Assembly (NCBI RefSeq): GCF_009727055.1
Contig: NC_052350.1
Coordinates: forward strand, 19,003,789-19,067,788
From: Benincasa hispida
Lineage: Eukaryota; Streptophyta; Magnoliopsida; Cucurbitales; Cucurbitaceae
DNA: 64,000 bases
Reading direction: 5' to 3'
Positions 10,086 through 20,378 of this stretch are shown piece by piece. Position 1 is the stretch's first letter. Each line of letters starts with the position of its first letter. A model generated the notes under the pieces. It saw only the letters and a list, made by a program, of their open reading frames with translations, did not search any database and had not been told where the DNA came from. The position numbers and the translations under genes were made by a program.

Positions 10086-10393
10086 GGTTCTAATGAGATC
10101 AGAAACCTAAGTTTAATATTTTAAATCGATTTAATAGGATTAAATTGATTTGAATAAAAAATTAAAATTGTAATAAATCTATCTTAAGGGACCTTTTGTC
10201 TAAGGCAGGTTTTGGCTAGGCTGGGGTATTTAAGCTGACGGAAACGGAACACCCCTACCTGGGAATCAACCTAGAAAGGTGAATTAGATAGATTTGCTAC
10301 AAGCATGCAACAGTTGATTAATGTTCGTTAAAGAGTTTAATGAATGTTCATCAAAAGTTGTTACTTTCCAAAGTAAGAGTTACTTTTAGGAAA
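10086..10393 (+). repeat. three further GAG-centre hairpins (C1 leader)
   Basis: 10086-10107 has centre GAG at 10095-10097 between GGTTCT and AGAAACC arms. 10321-10347 has a 12-bp stem with centre GAG at 10333-10335 and three G-T pairs. 10365-10393 has arm AAAGTAA, centre GAG at 10377-10379, with an outer five-pair stem. Confidence 0.8.
10222..10256 (+). other. conserved leader stem-loop with GGAAACG loop (C1)
   Basis: GGGGTATTT pairs with AACACCCC across a loop holding AAGCTGACGGAAACG. The same structure is at 41901-41937 in Copia-C2, where the loop is nearly unchanged (AAGCTAATGGAAACG) and the stem is GAGGTATTT with AAATACCCC. It is the best-conserved part of the two leaders, which suggests an RNA role, but no function is shown. 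Confidence 0.65.
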
Positions 10394-10547
10394 ACCTAAA
10401 TAGTCACTTAGTAAAAATAATTAGCCATGTTTTTCTAAGTAAACTAAACCCTAAGTTGTTAAAATATTCAGTGGGTGGAAAAGATATATATGATATGTCA
10501 ATTCCACTCACGTTTCTCCCTTAATGTTTACACTGTGAGATTCATGC

Positions 10548-10670
10548 TTGGCCTCGTGGCGCCGTGGGAGCATCCCACTTCAGATGGTGTTTGCACGGGT
10601 CAATATCAAGCTTAAGGCACCCTGGGAACGTCCCCCTTCTGATGGTTTGTGCAATTGGTCAATATCAAGG
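10548..10670 (+). repeat. duplicated leader block
   Basis: Two adjacent related copies of about 60 bp share GGGA-3 bases-TCCC, CTTC-GATGGT, GTTTG-type and GGTCAATATCAAG strings. A comparable pair is found at about 42187-42262 and 42348-42415 in Copia-C2, so the duplication predates the split of the two elements. Confidence 0.7.
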
Positions 10671-10830
10671 CGAACTCTAGTAATGGATAGGGTCGCTTTA
10701 GTTTTTACTCCAATCTATTTTTTCCCTTCGGATTGGCTACTTAGGGGAATCTAGGATCTAAAATGGAGGGTCACACTTACGGGAAATTGTTAAGCAAGTT
10801 AATGATTTCTTGACCAAATTAATGATGGCT

Positions 10831-10868
10831 AGTCATTATGGAACAAGAGTTGTTCTGGTGTAATGATT
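10831..10868 (+). other. GAG-centre hairpin upstream of gag (C1), conserved in C2
   Basis: The inner stem GAACAA pairs with TTGTTC around GAG (10847-10849). The outer stem AGTCATTA (10831-10838) pairs with TAATGATT (10861-10868). The matching hairpin in C2 is at 42582-42620 with different bases at paired positions. Confidence 0.75.
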
Positions 10869-11018
10869 GGTTGAGAATGTCTCAATTCAGAGGAGGTATA
10901 AATTGACTACCCTTCGGTGGCTTTTGTCCTAAACTACTGAAGTGTCATTGCAAAACTAGATGTTTTATGGGGTTCTTTTAGATTTTTCTAAACTAATTGG
11001 ATTTTTTTTAAAGAGTAA

Positions 11019-11663
11019 TTGCTAAGATCTAACGTAGATCAATATATTTGTTTTTTCAGCAACACGTCAATGCTTGATTTTTCGTTAGTTGCCTTTTCTA
11101 CTTTGACCTATTACATACGTTGGAAAGAGTTTATTAAAACATATTTCGTGGCAAACGACCTCATTTTTGTCATGTTTGAGGAGTGTTCTCAAGTCCCAAA
11201 CCTCGATGTACCGAGAAATATTCGTAATGCATATGAGGTGTAGATGAACGCTAATTTGATGGCCCAACTTCACATTTTGGCAAGTATACCTGGTGCATTG
11301 GCCAAAAGGGTTGAGAACATGGTCATTGCATGTGAGATTATAGGCTCGTTACAAGAATTGTTTGAACGTAAGTTCTCACTTTCTGAGCAAAATAGGATTG
11401 ATGACAATAAAACCAGCGGTGTTAGTTCCCAAAATAATGTCCAATCCTTCTTGAATATCACGGGACTAACAGAGAAAGCAATTACTTCTGACTCTGATGA
11501 AGTTCATCGACGAGAATTGTTATCTGAAATGGAACTTGGAGTTTATAATCTAGGTTCTGACACTGATTCCATTACTCTCAAGAAAAGGAAGAAATCCGAA
11601 GACGATAGATGTGATTTGTTTGTGTTGGAGACGTGCTTGGTAGAGAATGATGATTCCGCCTAG
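11019..11663 (+). pseudogene. Copia-C1 gag, broken
   Basis: This region reads like an Angela-type gag. The first open part (11019-11243) contains WKEFIKTYFVANDLIFVMFEE, and after a TAG at 11241-11243 the second part (11244-11663) contains AQLHILASIPGALAKRVENM. Gag forms the virus-like particle and packages the RNA. The region where the zinc knuckle would be expected is replaced by an acidic, Lys-rich sequence (TSDSDEVHRRELLSEMELG, then LKKRKKSEDDR) that I do not recognise. Coding then rejoins the family pattern at LFVLETCLVENDDSA, which normally precedes protease. No functional capsid could be made. Confidence 0.7.
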
Positions 11664-12073
11664 ATACTTGATTCAAGTGCAACTAATCACGTTCTTCCTA
11701 TCAAGGATTTAGTTCCTGGAAATAGTTAGAAGCTAGAGAGTTGACTCTTAGAGTCGATATTGGTGAGGTCGTTTCAACTATTGTTGTATGTAGTCTTAAG
11801 TTATTTTTGGATAAGAAACAGTATCTGTTACTGGATAATGTTTATGTAGTTCCTCATATCAAGAGGAACTTAATTTCAGTTACTTGTCTGATTGAACAAA
11901 GTTATTCCATCTTCTTTTCTGAGAATAAAGTGTTTATTTTTAAGAATGATATGGAGATTGGTTTTGGTTCAATGGAAAATAACTTGTATGTACTAAGGCC
12001 ATTAGTCATAAAAGTCTTGTTTAATACTGAAATGTTCAAAACAATAACTTTAAAAAAACCGAGTTTCTCCTGA
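11664..12073 (+). pseudogene. Copia-C1 protease region
   Basis: Just after a TAG, the sequence reads ILDSSATNHV, the copia aspartic protease active site, with D-S-G altered to D-S-S. The following open piece (11741-12073) contains YLLLDNVYVVPHIKRNLISV, a standard copia protease C-terminal block, and then the approach to the pre-integrase domain. The frame shifts between the active site and this block. The protease would have cut the Gag-Pol precursor. Confidence 0.75.
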
Positions 12074-12508
12074 AGAAAATTCCCATCTTTGGCATTTAAG
12101 GTTAAGTCATATCAATCTCAATAGGGTTGAGAAGTTGGTGAAATGTGGACTTGTAAATGGTTTAGAAGAAAACTCTTTGCCGGTATGTGAATCTTGCCTT
12201 GAAGGCAAAATGCTAAACGACTTTTACTGGAAAAGGTTATAGAGCCAAGGAAGCTTTGGAGCTTATACATTCAGACCTCTGTGGTTTGATTGAGGAGGGT
12301 ATGAATATTTCATCTCTTTCATAAATGATTATTCTAAAAATGGGTATCTATACCTAATGCAACATAAGTTTGACGCTCTTGAAAAGTTTAAGGAGTATAA
12401 GACTAAAGTTGAAAACTTGTTAGGTAAAAAGATAAAAACACCACGATCTGATCATGGTGGAAAGCATATGGACTTAGAATTCCAAAACTATATGATAGAA
12501 CATGGACG
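12067..12508 (+). pseudogene. Copia-C1 integrase, truncated by deletion
   Basis: GAG-pre-integrase (LWHLRLSHINLNRVEKL, then CESCLEGK) and the start of the integrase core (YFISFINDYSK.GYLYLM) are readable, with a stop and a frame change near 12237-12300. The second catalytic aspartate is in PRSDHGGKHMD. Coding then ends at MIEHG, and the next codons belong to RT (DVKTAFLNG). About 1 kb that C2 still has, holding the catalytic glutamate, the integrase C-terminus and the RT N-terminus, is gone. Confidence 0.8.
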
Positions 12509-13755
12509 TCAAGACTGCCTTTTTGAATGGTAATCTTGATGAGACCATCTACATGGCTTAGCCAGAATGATTCATTGACCAAGATCAAGAGCAAAATGTT
12601 TGCAAGCTTAATAGATCCATTTATGGATTGAAACAAGTATCTAGATAATGGAATATAAGATTTGATAGTGCGATCAAATCATATGGCTTTGATCAAAATG
12701 TTGATGAGCCTTGTGTTTACAAGAAAATCATCAACAGCTCAGTAGCTTTCCTAATGCTGTATGTGAATGATATCCTACTCATTGGGAATGATGTAGGTTT
12801 TCTGACTGATGTTAAGAAATGGCTAGTCACCCAATTCCAAATGAAAGATTTGAGAGAGGCACGGTTTGTTCTAGGGATCCAGATCATAAAAGATCGTAAG
12901 AACAAAAGGTTAGCCTTGTCTTAGGCATCGTACATTGACAAGATGTTGATCAAGTACTTGATCCAAAATTTCAAGAAGGGTTTATTATCTTTCAAGCATG
13001 GAATTGTTTTGTCTAAGGAACAGTGTCCTAAGACACCTCAAAAGGTTGAGGAGATGAGACGGGTTCCCTTTGCATCAGCTGTTGGTAGTCTTATGTATGT
13101 AATGTTATGTGTTAGACCTGAAATTTGCTATGCAGTAGGGATTGTCAGTCGATATCAGTCCAATCCAAGATTAGATCACTGGACGATGGACCTCAAATAT
13201 CTTCGGAGAACGATCCTCAAGTATCTTCAGAGAACGAGGGACTATATGCTCGTGTATGGAGATAAGGATTTGATCCTTACAGGATACATAGACTCTGACT
13301 TTCAGACTAATAGAGATTCTCGAAAATCAACATCAGGGTCAGTGTTCACTCTAAATGGAGGAGTTGTAGTATGGCAAAGCATCAAGCAAGGATGCATCGC
13401 GGAATCCATAATGGAAGCCGAATACTTAGCTGCTTGTAAAGCCGCTAAAGAGGCTGTTTGGCTTAGCAAGTACCTTACTGATTTGGAAGTTATTCCAAAT
13501 ATGTCTTTGTCGATCACACTCTATTGTGATAACAGCAAGGTTGTGGAAAATTCTAAGGAACCTCGAAGTCACCGAAGAGGCAAGTATATAGAATGAAAGT
13601 ATCATTTGATCCGGGAGATTGTGCATCGTGGTGATGTGATTGCTACGAAGATCGCGTCGGAGCACAACGTTGCTGATCCGTTTACAAAGGCTCTCACGGC
13701 TAAAGTGTAGGGTCATCTGGAGAGTCTGGGTCTACGAGATATGCGGCACCTTGTC
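12509..13755 (+). pseudogene. Copia-C1 reverse transcriptase and RNase H
   Basis: RT starts at the DVKTAFLNGNLDETIYM motif and includes the catalytic YVNDILLIGND, where the usual YVDD has N for the first D. The longest open part (12943-13596) covers the RT C-terminus and RNase H: GSLMYVMLCVRPEICYAVG, YIDSDFQTNRDSRKSTSG, CIAESIMEAEYLAACKAAKE and LYCDNSKVVENSKEPRSH. It ends at IE followed by TGA, after which the family C-terminal coding (IVHRGDVIATKIASEHNVAD, PFTKALTAKV) continues to about 13755. Internal stops and the lost catalytic residue make it inactive. Confidence 0.88.
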
Positions 13756-13846
13756 TAGGGCAAGTAGAAGATGTTACTGGGGTATAGAGTATGCCTTAGT
13801 TTATTGTATTTTGTACTGTTTTGTATTGTACATTAGTCTCCCGAGC

Positions 13847-13857
13847 AAGTGGGAGAT
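13847..13857 (+). other. Copia-C1 polypurine tract
   Basis: AAGTGGGAGAT lies immediately before the 3' LTR and would prime plus-strand DNA synthesis. The same tract precedes the LTRs at 50161 (AGGTGGGAGAT) and, on the minus strand, at 52502. Confidence 0.88.
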
Positions 13858-15539
13858 TGTTGGGATTGGTGTCCTAAATCTCCTAGTAGTCTCGTAGTTT
13901 GTAAACATTCTGTAAACATATTGTTATTAATAAAATAAGTGTTATTTTTATAAGCATTTACTCAATCCAATAAACTAAGATCCATGGTTATTTTATGTAA
14001 CTTAAGCATGTATATGGAGACATACAAGTGGATCATGCCTTAAGTAATCATCTAAATGGTCTATAGTAGATGGATAAAGAAGGGATACCTTATCCTGGTA
14101 ACACTATGGATACGTCCCACTTTGTAGATGTTACAAGTGTTGTAAAGTGCTACAAATGGTTTGATCCTAACCATTCATGTAGAGACATGCGAGTGAGGGT
14201 ATCCTATACAAAGAGTTTGTATAAGACTGTATCACGAAATAATTTAGCTACTCATGCGTATTAAGAGAGTGAGCATATGTAAAAATAGAACTTCCATTGA
14301 ATAGATATGAAGATGAAGTACAAAATAACAATGCAAGTATAGTAAAGATCCTGGTAGCAATTTCTTGTTGCCAGGCGTTTACACTGTTTCTACTCGTGCT
14401 CTAAAGATATTCTTGCTCTCGTGAGAGTCGGCTCGCTCTCTATTCTTACGCCCCAAGGTTCTCTCTCAAGTTTCCTTGGGCGATCTCCGGTGCTACCACT
14501 TTTCTCTTGCTCCACCGTAAAATGGAAAAACTATGAACAGAAGCAACTGCTTAACTCGTCAACCGATCAACCCCTTTTCCGAAGAATGCACTTGGTATTT
14601 ATAGGGCATCAATGGTGAAAGGCGGCTTCTCTCTCCCGGTTGTACAGATGGGACAACTTTAATTTCGAGATTGACGCGCCGAATGATTGTTACCGATAAA
14701 GCTGAATGTACTTTGTGACCGTTATCGGCTATCAACTTAATTTGGATTCGACTGTCATCATCTTTCTGTCCATCGCACTTAATTGGCCTTTCACCCAGGT
14801 GTGCCAACCATGTTGCGCTGACCAAGTTGCGGCGATCCTTCTCGGGCGAATGTTTGCGAGCACGATTAACGCAAAGTCTTACAGTGAAGTTGCGCTCGAC
14901 CGATAATTTCCTATGATCACATTCTTGCATTGCATTAACGCATATTCTGCACAAAAATACAAAAATCAATAGTTCTAATGCACTGAATGCATGCAACCGT
15001 AATATTATAGAATTTATGCTTTATGGACGCAATTTAATATATTTTATCAATGCAATCCAACATTGTTTAATAACTTAGCACTATGATAACGTGCATTTTT
15101 TGCCGTTATCAATACTCGATCGTTCACTTCCTCCATTCCTCTATCCAAAGTCATACAGAACCCATAACTCCTAGATTCTTACACCGAGGATACCAAGGTA
15201 ACTTTTGTGGTGATGTTCTAGTTCTGTTCGAGGGTCGAGGATCGAGTTGTACTCGATTGTGATCGAGGTTCATCCAGTTGCTCGTTGAGATTGAGTTCTG
15301 ATCATTGCGTTTGAGTTCGTGCTGTTGGACGAGTTGTTAAACAATCGTGGGATACTTGAAGAAAGGGTTCTTCAAAGGTATTGCATATTTTATCCTTTAT
15401 TTATTCTTAAAAGAAGCATGTTGTAACTTACTTGTTATACATAATATGTTCTTCTAGACTGTAATTGTTTGTGTTCTTTCTCAATGGAGTTTGGAACGAT
15501 TCACTTCCGCTCACTGGTTCTTTATATAGAGTTCATTCA
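13858..15539 (+). repeat. Copia-C1 3' LTR, interrupted and internally deleted
   Basis: Begins TGTTGGGATTGG and ends ...GTTCATTCA. The left part (13858 to about 14267) and right part (15111-15539) match the 5' LTR. Between them is a gypsy LTR, and about 1.2 kb of copia LTR sequence expected there is missing. Confidence 0.88.
14268..15110 (-). repeat. gypsy (Athila-like) solo LTR
   Basis: 843 bp bounded by TG...CA, homologous to 2612-3252 over most of its length. In minus orientation it starts TGATAACGGC. No gypsy coding is attached. No clear target duplication is visible (GAGAG left, ATACT right), so the ends may have been altered with the flanking deletion. Confidence 0.75.
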
Positions 15540-15662
15540 GTTGCAATGTAATAAGGCAGCACGAATAGATTCATATTCTAGTCGAAGTCCCATTAGAACC
15601 TTGATGAGTCACTGATCTTAACCTGGTCTAATTGAATCCAAATTGGTTGGAGAATAGCAAGG
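15540..15662 (-). pseudogene. Copia-A gag, middle piece
   Basis: Short gag segment between the Copia-C1 3' end and the solo LTR at 15663. On the minus strand it reads MGLRLEYESIRAALLHCN, which precedes the PSLDAV.. segment at 6527 in the same element. A frameshift or stop lies upstream. Confidence 0.7.
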
Positions 15663-17655
15663 TAAAGGAACTCGCATGAGAATAACCTTGAGCAGAATTA
15701 GATTGACCAAATTTCATTAATTATCGAATACCAAAATCACAGTAAACATACAAAAGATATGCATTTAAAATTAAATTACAGCATGCTTTTACAAGAAAAG
15801 AGTTCAAGATACATTACCTTTGAAGAACCTTTTCTTCACAAATCCTCCCTCGAACGGACACGAACCTTTTTGAAGATCTTCTTCAAAATAACCTTGAACA
15901 GAAACCCGGACACAACCATAATGGAGTTCTCAGTATTCTTAGGGTGAGAATCCAAGAGTGGTGGGCTCTGACTATTTTGGTTTAGAAGGAAAGTTTAGGT
16001 GGAGGAGGATAACTGAGAAGTATCATATAAGAACTCACAGAACTTTTCTGTAACTCTCTCAATCATTTAACAGGAATAGCAAATCGTAGAGCAAGAAAAG
16101 AAAAAAAAATTTCTTTTATTCCTCTTCCATAAAAAACATAACCACCCACTAAAGTGAGTGGAAAGAAAAGATGGGGAATGGAGTTCTAACTCCCTTCCTT
16201 ATTATTCAAATAATAATAATATAATATAAACAAATATAATAACTAACTTATCATATTATATTTATATTAAATCATATTTATATCAAATATAACATATAAC
16301 CTATAGTTTTAATAGTGTATCACATATAATATAAACTATAGTTTTTTTTCTCTATTTTTTGACATTTAATATAAATCTCATTTATATTAAATTTAACAAT
16401 TATGAATCCAATTCATAGAAAATATATTTGAATCTCATTCAAATATTTATTTACTCTCATTAAATTATAATGTATCGAATACATTATAACAATTATATCA
16501 CATATAATTGAAATAATTTAATTATATCATATATAATTAAATCTCTCTATTAATTTGAACAATTCAAATGAATCCAAAAACTTATTCTCAATTGAATCCT
16601 TTTGAGCTACCAAGGGGACCTCATAGACCTATAGCTTGAAGCTCTAACGGTACATGCTTTAATTACCTTAGCACCATCCGTTAACTGTCGAGCACTCTAC
16701 TAAAGACCGATAGCTACACTTTTCGCACTACATATATATCTCTGTGTCCATTGGATATAACCAATCAACAGTACAATGACCCTTCACAAATTGCTCGTAA
16801 GTACAGTTGGGCCAAATTACTGTTTCACCCTTGTAGTTACATCTAACTCTTTAAGTACCACTGATCCCTCTAATGAACAATAGATCATAGTCCTACTATG
16901 ACTAAACCCTTCTTGGGCCAGGAGAGAGTGTGACATCACATTGTTCAAGACCCAGAATCAGCCCTAAAGAGAGCAATTTATCTACTTACCCCTGCCTCAA
17001 GGAAGGAGTGAATTCCATTTTGTGTAGCTATGTTCCCAGCTCCCCAATCAGATGAATCTCCAAAATGGTAGGCTTGTTGAGTTGGCGATCTGGCCACTCT
17101 CACCCATACAAATCAAAGGACCACCCTCATAAGCAGGAGTTCACAACTCACTCAAGATTCCGGTCATGTTACCTATGGTCATCCTAGTGAAATGTAAGTC
17201 TCTATTATGAACGACGTTCTATAATGAGACTAAACATTTCGTGGTCCGATCTTATACAAACTCCTTTGTATAGAATATGCCCGCTCGCACATACATGAAT
17301 GATCAGGATCAGATCATCTGTAGCACTTTACAACAATTATAATACCTACAAAACGGGCCATACTCGTAATGTCACCAGGATAAGGATAAGGTACCCAGCC
17401 TTGTCCATCTACTACGGACCATTTAGGTTATCACTTAAACATGATCCACCCGTATGTCTCCACATACATGTTTAAATTACAAACATAACCTTGGATGTTA
17501 ATCTATTGGTTTGTGGTTAATGCAACTAAAATATTAAATATTTTATAAACAAAATGAATAAAATATCATATATTTTATTAATCACATAAAGAGTTTATTC
17601 ATACAATCTTTATAAACTATAGGACCCTACGAGATTTAGGGCATCAACCCCAACA
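15663..17655 (-). repeat. solo LTR, Angela-like family I
   Basis: 1993 bp, starting TGTTGGGGTTGATGCCC on the minus strand (17655) and ending ...GAGTTCCTTTA (15663). The flanks CAAGG (15658-15662) and CAAGA (17656-17660) are a target duplication with one mismatch. It includes a 10-bp palindrome with GAG centre on the sense strand (16424-16446) and another at 16401-16417. It is close to the LTR at 31021-32963. Confidence 0.9.
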
Positions 17656-18164
17656 CAAGATACTCATTTACAGATTTCCCGGCCTCCTGATTGGTGCTGA
17701 TTAGAGTAGTATGTAATTGATAGTAGTGAGCTAGACCAATAGTTTGGAATCGTGTAGACAGAAAATCCCAAAGTTCTTTAGCAGTGTTGAACGCATCAAA
17801 TTGGGTATGTATAGCATGGATGAAAGTGTTACCCAACCAAAAGATTATCTGGTGATTTTTGCTATCAGAATCCTCTAGCCTTTCAACAAACTTACCATCT
17901 TCTTCAGTAGGGTTGGGCGATATCTTCAGTAACAATCCGCCATAACTTATGACCAATAAAAAAAACTCTTCATTTGATAAGTCTAAGTGATGTAATTGGT
18001 GCTATCAAGCACAGTGCTAATAGGACGAAAAACGTCAATTTTTCCATTACAATGGAAAGTAAACAGAGAGGGAAAGCAAGATACATAAACAAAGTCCACA
18101 GACAATCGGAGACGATCGCAAACCTTGTCGGATCTGGGCTGAACCAAAGTGAATATATGGAGTT
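17656..18164 (-). pseudogene. Copia-A gag N-terminus
   Basis: On the minus strand the gag start reads NGKIDVFRPI near 18050, followed in shifted frames by the copia gag signature TNYITWTYQMKSF and GHKLW. The open part 17956-17656 continues KNHQIIFWLGNTFIHAIHTQ and TAKELWDFLSTRF, the UBN2-type gag domain. It ends at SVNEYL, where the solo LTR at 15663-17655 is inserted. The apparent last residues of that open frame are LTR sequence, not gag. Confidence 0.75.
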
Positions 18165-18169
18165 ATGTG

Positions 18170-19925
18170 TGTTGGGAATGTCCTAGAACTCGCAATTCAT
18201 GTTAAACATTCTATTTATCAATAATAATGACTTGTTGATTTTGCATCTTATTATGAAAATCCAATAAACATATCATTGGCTATAGTCTGAATACTGTAAC
18301 TTTATGTATGACTTAAACAGGATCAAGTTGACAGTATATAGCCTAAATGGTCTGAAAAGTATATGGATGAAATTGGGTATCTCATCCTGGTAACACTATT
18401 AGATGGGGCCCACTCTGTAGTTATTACAAGAAGTTGTAAGGTGCTACAAATGATGTGATCCACAAATAGTTCATGTTAAGACATGAGAGTGGGGGCATCC
18501 TATGCAATGAGTTTACATATAGACTGGACCACGAAAATAGTCACTTTTCTTTATGATGACCGTTTACTGTTAAAACTGACTATTTCATTCATTATGTAAC
18601 CTAGGTTAACTCGATCTTAATTCTAAGCTAGCTATGAATTCCTGTTTATTTGGGATTATCCTTTGATCTGCAAACGGTAAGAGTAGTCCAACAACACTGC
18701 TCAATAAGCTTACCATTTTGGGGATAAGACCAGATGAATAGCTGAGGACATAGCCTTGCAAGATGGAATTCACTCCTACCCTATTTAGGGTTAGCAGATA
18801 GGTTGTTCTCTTATGTATTGATTCCAGGTCTTGAACAATCAGGGTCCCGCCTTCTCATGATAAAGAAAGAATTTGAATCATAAAGATTATGAATCAGAAT
18901 TGTTCATTAGAGGATCAGTAGGAACTTAAGGAACAAGATGTATTCACAGGGGTAAAACGGTATTTTGACCTAGTTGTGATTACGAACAACATGTGAAAGA
19001 TCGACTTACTGATTATGGTTATTAAGTGGACATAATATATCTACAGTAAGGGGAGTTCAAGTATGGGTTATAGTGGAGTGTTCAATTAATTAACGAATGG
19101 GGGTTAAATCGGACTAATGGGTTTAGCCAATTAATCTCGAATCGTTGGAGCCCATGATCTGTAGGTCCGCGAGGTCCCCCTACTAGCTCGTAAATGGATA
19201 AGCTTTAAAGTAGCTTGAGAAATTAATTTGAAACGTTCAAATTAAACAGAACAGGAGAATATATATTTAAATATGATTTAAATATATGAAGATGATTATT
19301 GTGCAAAATTAATTTAATATTTGATATTAAATTAATTTTAAATTATTATTTAATTAATCAAAATAGTTTTGGAAATCAAAATTTGATTTTAAAAAGAAAT
19401 TGAAAATCGGTTTTTACATGCCATACAGAATGGAAAATGCTGTTTTTCCATTATCATCTTCATCATTCTTACACAAACCCCATCTCCACTTCATTAATGC
19501 TTCAAGCACGAGTTGTAAGCCATGCAATTCACTTCTTTGCATGTTCATCTGCAATAAATAAAGAAGTTTAGAGTGATTTGAAGAGAGCTAATACATAAAT
19601 TTTGAGAGAAAATATCTGTGAGAAGAAAAAGTAATTCCAATGGGGTTGTTGTGAGTTCTTCACTGTTCTTCATCTATTCAAGCTGTTCTTGAGTCTCACA
19701 ACTCTGTCTAAAGCTCCAAGAGGATAGTGGGGAGGACCTTGAGGTGGTTCACGGTGATCTTTGGTGAAGACTGTTATTGTATAATCAAGTTCGTTGAGAT
19801 TTCTTCAAAGGTATGATCTTAAAACCCTTTTTTTAGAAGAGCATGCTTAAGTTTCTGCCAAAATTAGTGAATTTGAATGCTTATGGATCCTTGATACTTC
19901 CGCTGCATGTTTTCTAACTCTTAGA
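18170..19925 (+). repeat. solo LTR, copia family II
   Basis: 1756 bp, starting TGTTGGGAATGTCCTAG and ending ...CTCTTAGA. It is flanked by a perfect 5-bp duplication ATGTG (18165-18169 and 19926-19930). It matches the minus-strand LTR at 55262-57053. Two striking palindromes lie at 19261-19287 (12-bp arms, centre ATG) and 19305-19339 (16-bp arms, centre TTG). Confidence 0.9.
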
Positions 19926-19930
19926 ATGTG

Positions 19931-20378
19931 ATGCTTCGACACGATTCTTAGATGAGGATAATGAGATCAATCGGAGAACCCACAAATGGTGGAGTTGGAC
20001 GGAGAATAGAGTGCCAGGTCTGGGCGAAGAACCGGATCTAGACGGAAGACCCACAAACGGAGATGCACGAAACGTCGAATGGAGACAACGAAGACGAAGA
20101 TGCATGGATCTGGGTGGAGACAAACGGATCTGATACCAGCAAAAACAAATTTGGGTACGAAAGATGGTACGTACGAATATTGGCACGAACAGATGGTACG
20201 TACAGATGGAAACTTTTTTACGAACCTCCGTGCCAAATGACCTGCACGAACGACTGAGACGACGGACTTGCGCACCGGATCTCCAACCTACAAACGGGAA
20301 AGACACCAACAAGAGGAATCAAACGGATGGTTGATGGTATGATGACGAGGTTAACCCTAATTTTGGACTTTGATATCA
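19931..20378 (-). other. Copia-A leader with primer site
   Basis: Untranslated leader between the 168-bp LTR and gag. Right after the LTR the minus strand reads TGATATCAAAGTCC, a degenerate initiator-tRNA primer site. Open stretches seen here in minus frames look like chance reading of a GC-richer leader and match no gag domain. A plain TGGTATCAGA on the minus strand at 20138-20129 is a second primer-like string of unknown meaning. Confidence 0.55.

Larger units (their letters stand above)
6536..15539 (+). mobile_element. Copia-C1: Angela/BARE-like Ty1/copia element, defective
   Basis: The 5' LTR (6536-8532) starts TGTTGGGATT and is followed by a primer site (TGGTATCAAAG), a ~2.5-kb untranslated leader, gag, protease, integrase, RT, RNase H, a purine tract (13847-13857) and a 3' LTR (13858-15539). 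The flanks are GTTGT (6531-6535) and GTTGC (15540-15544), a target duplication with one mismatch. Long LTRs and a long leader fit the Angela/BARE lineage. It is defective: stops in gag and protease, a deletion joining integrase to RT near 12506, and a gypsy LTR in the 3' LTR. By eye the LTRs differ at about one base in ten, so the insertion is old. Confidence 0.9.

Noticed and set aside
10548..10754. 68-codon plus-strand frame
   Set aside because: It crosses the duplicated leader block, which is conserved at nucleotide level in C2 without keeping a frame.
14421..14996. Open frames on both strands
   Set aside because: They lie wholly within the gypsy LTR and share no motif with known proteins.
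20129..20138. Minus-strand TGGTATCAGA as the Copia-A primer site
   Set aside because: The LTR end with TG..CA borders and an adjacent primer-like string fits better at 20379/20378; this second string has no LTR end next to it.
19914..20312. Arginine/serine-rich minus-strand frames
   Set aside because: They span the Copia-A leader and the end of a solo LTR; no gag or other domain, and two frames overlap.
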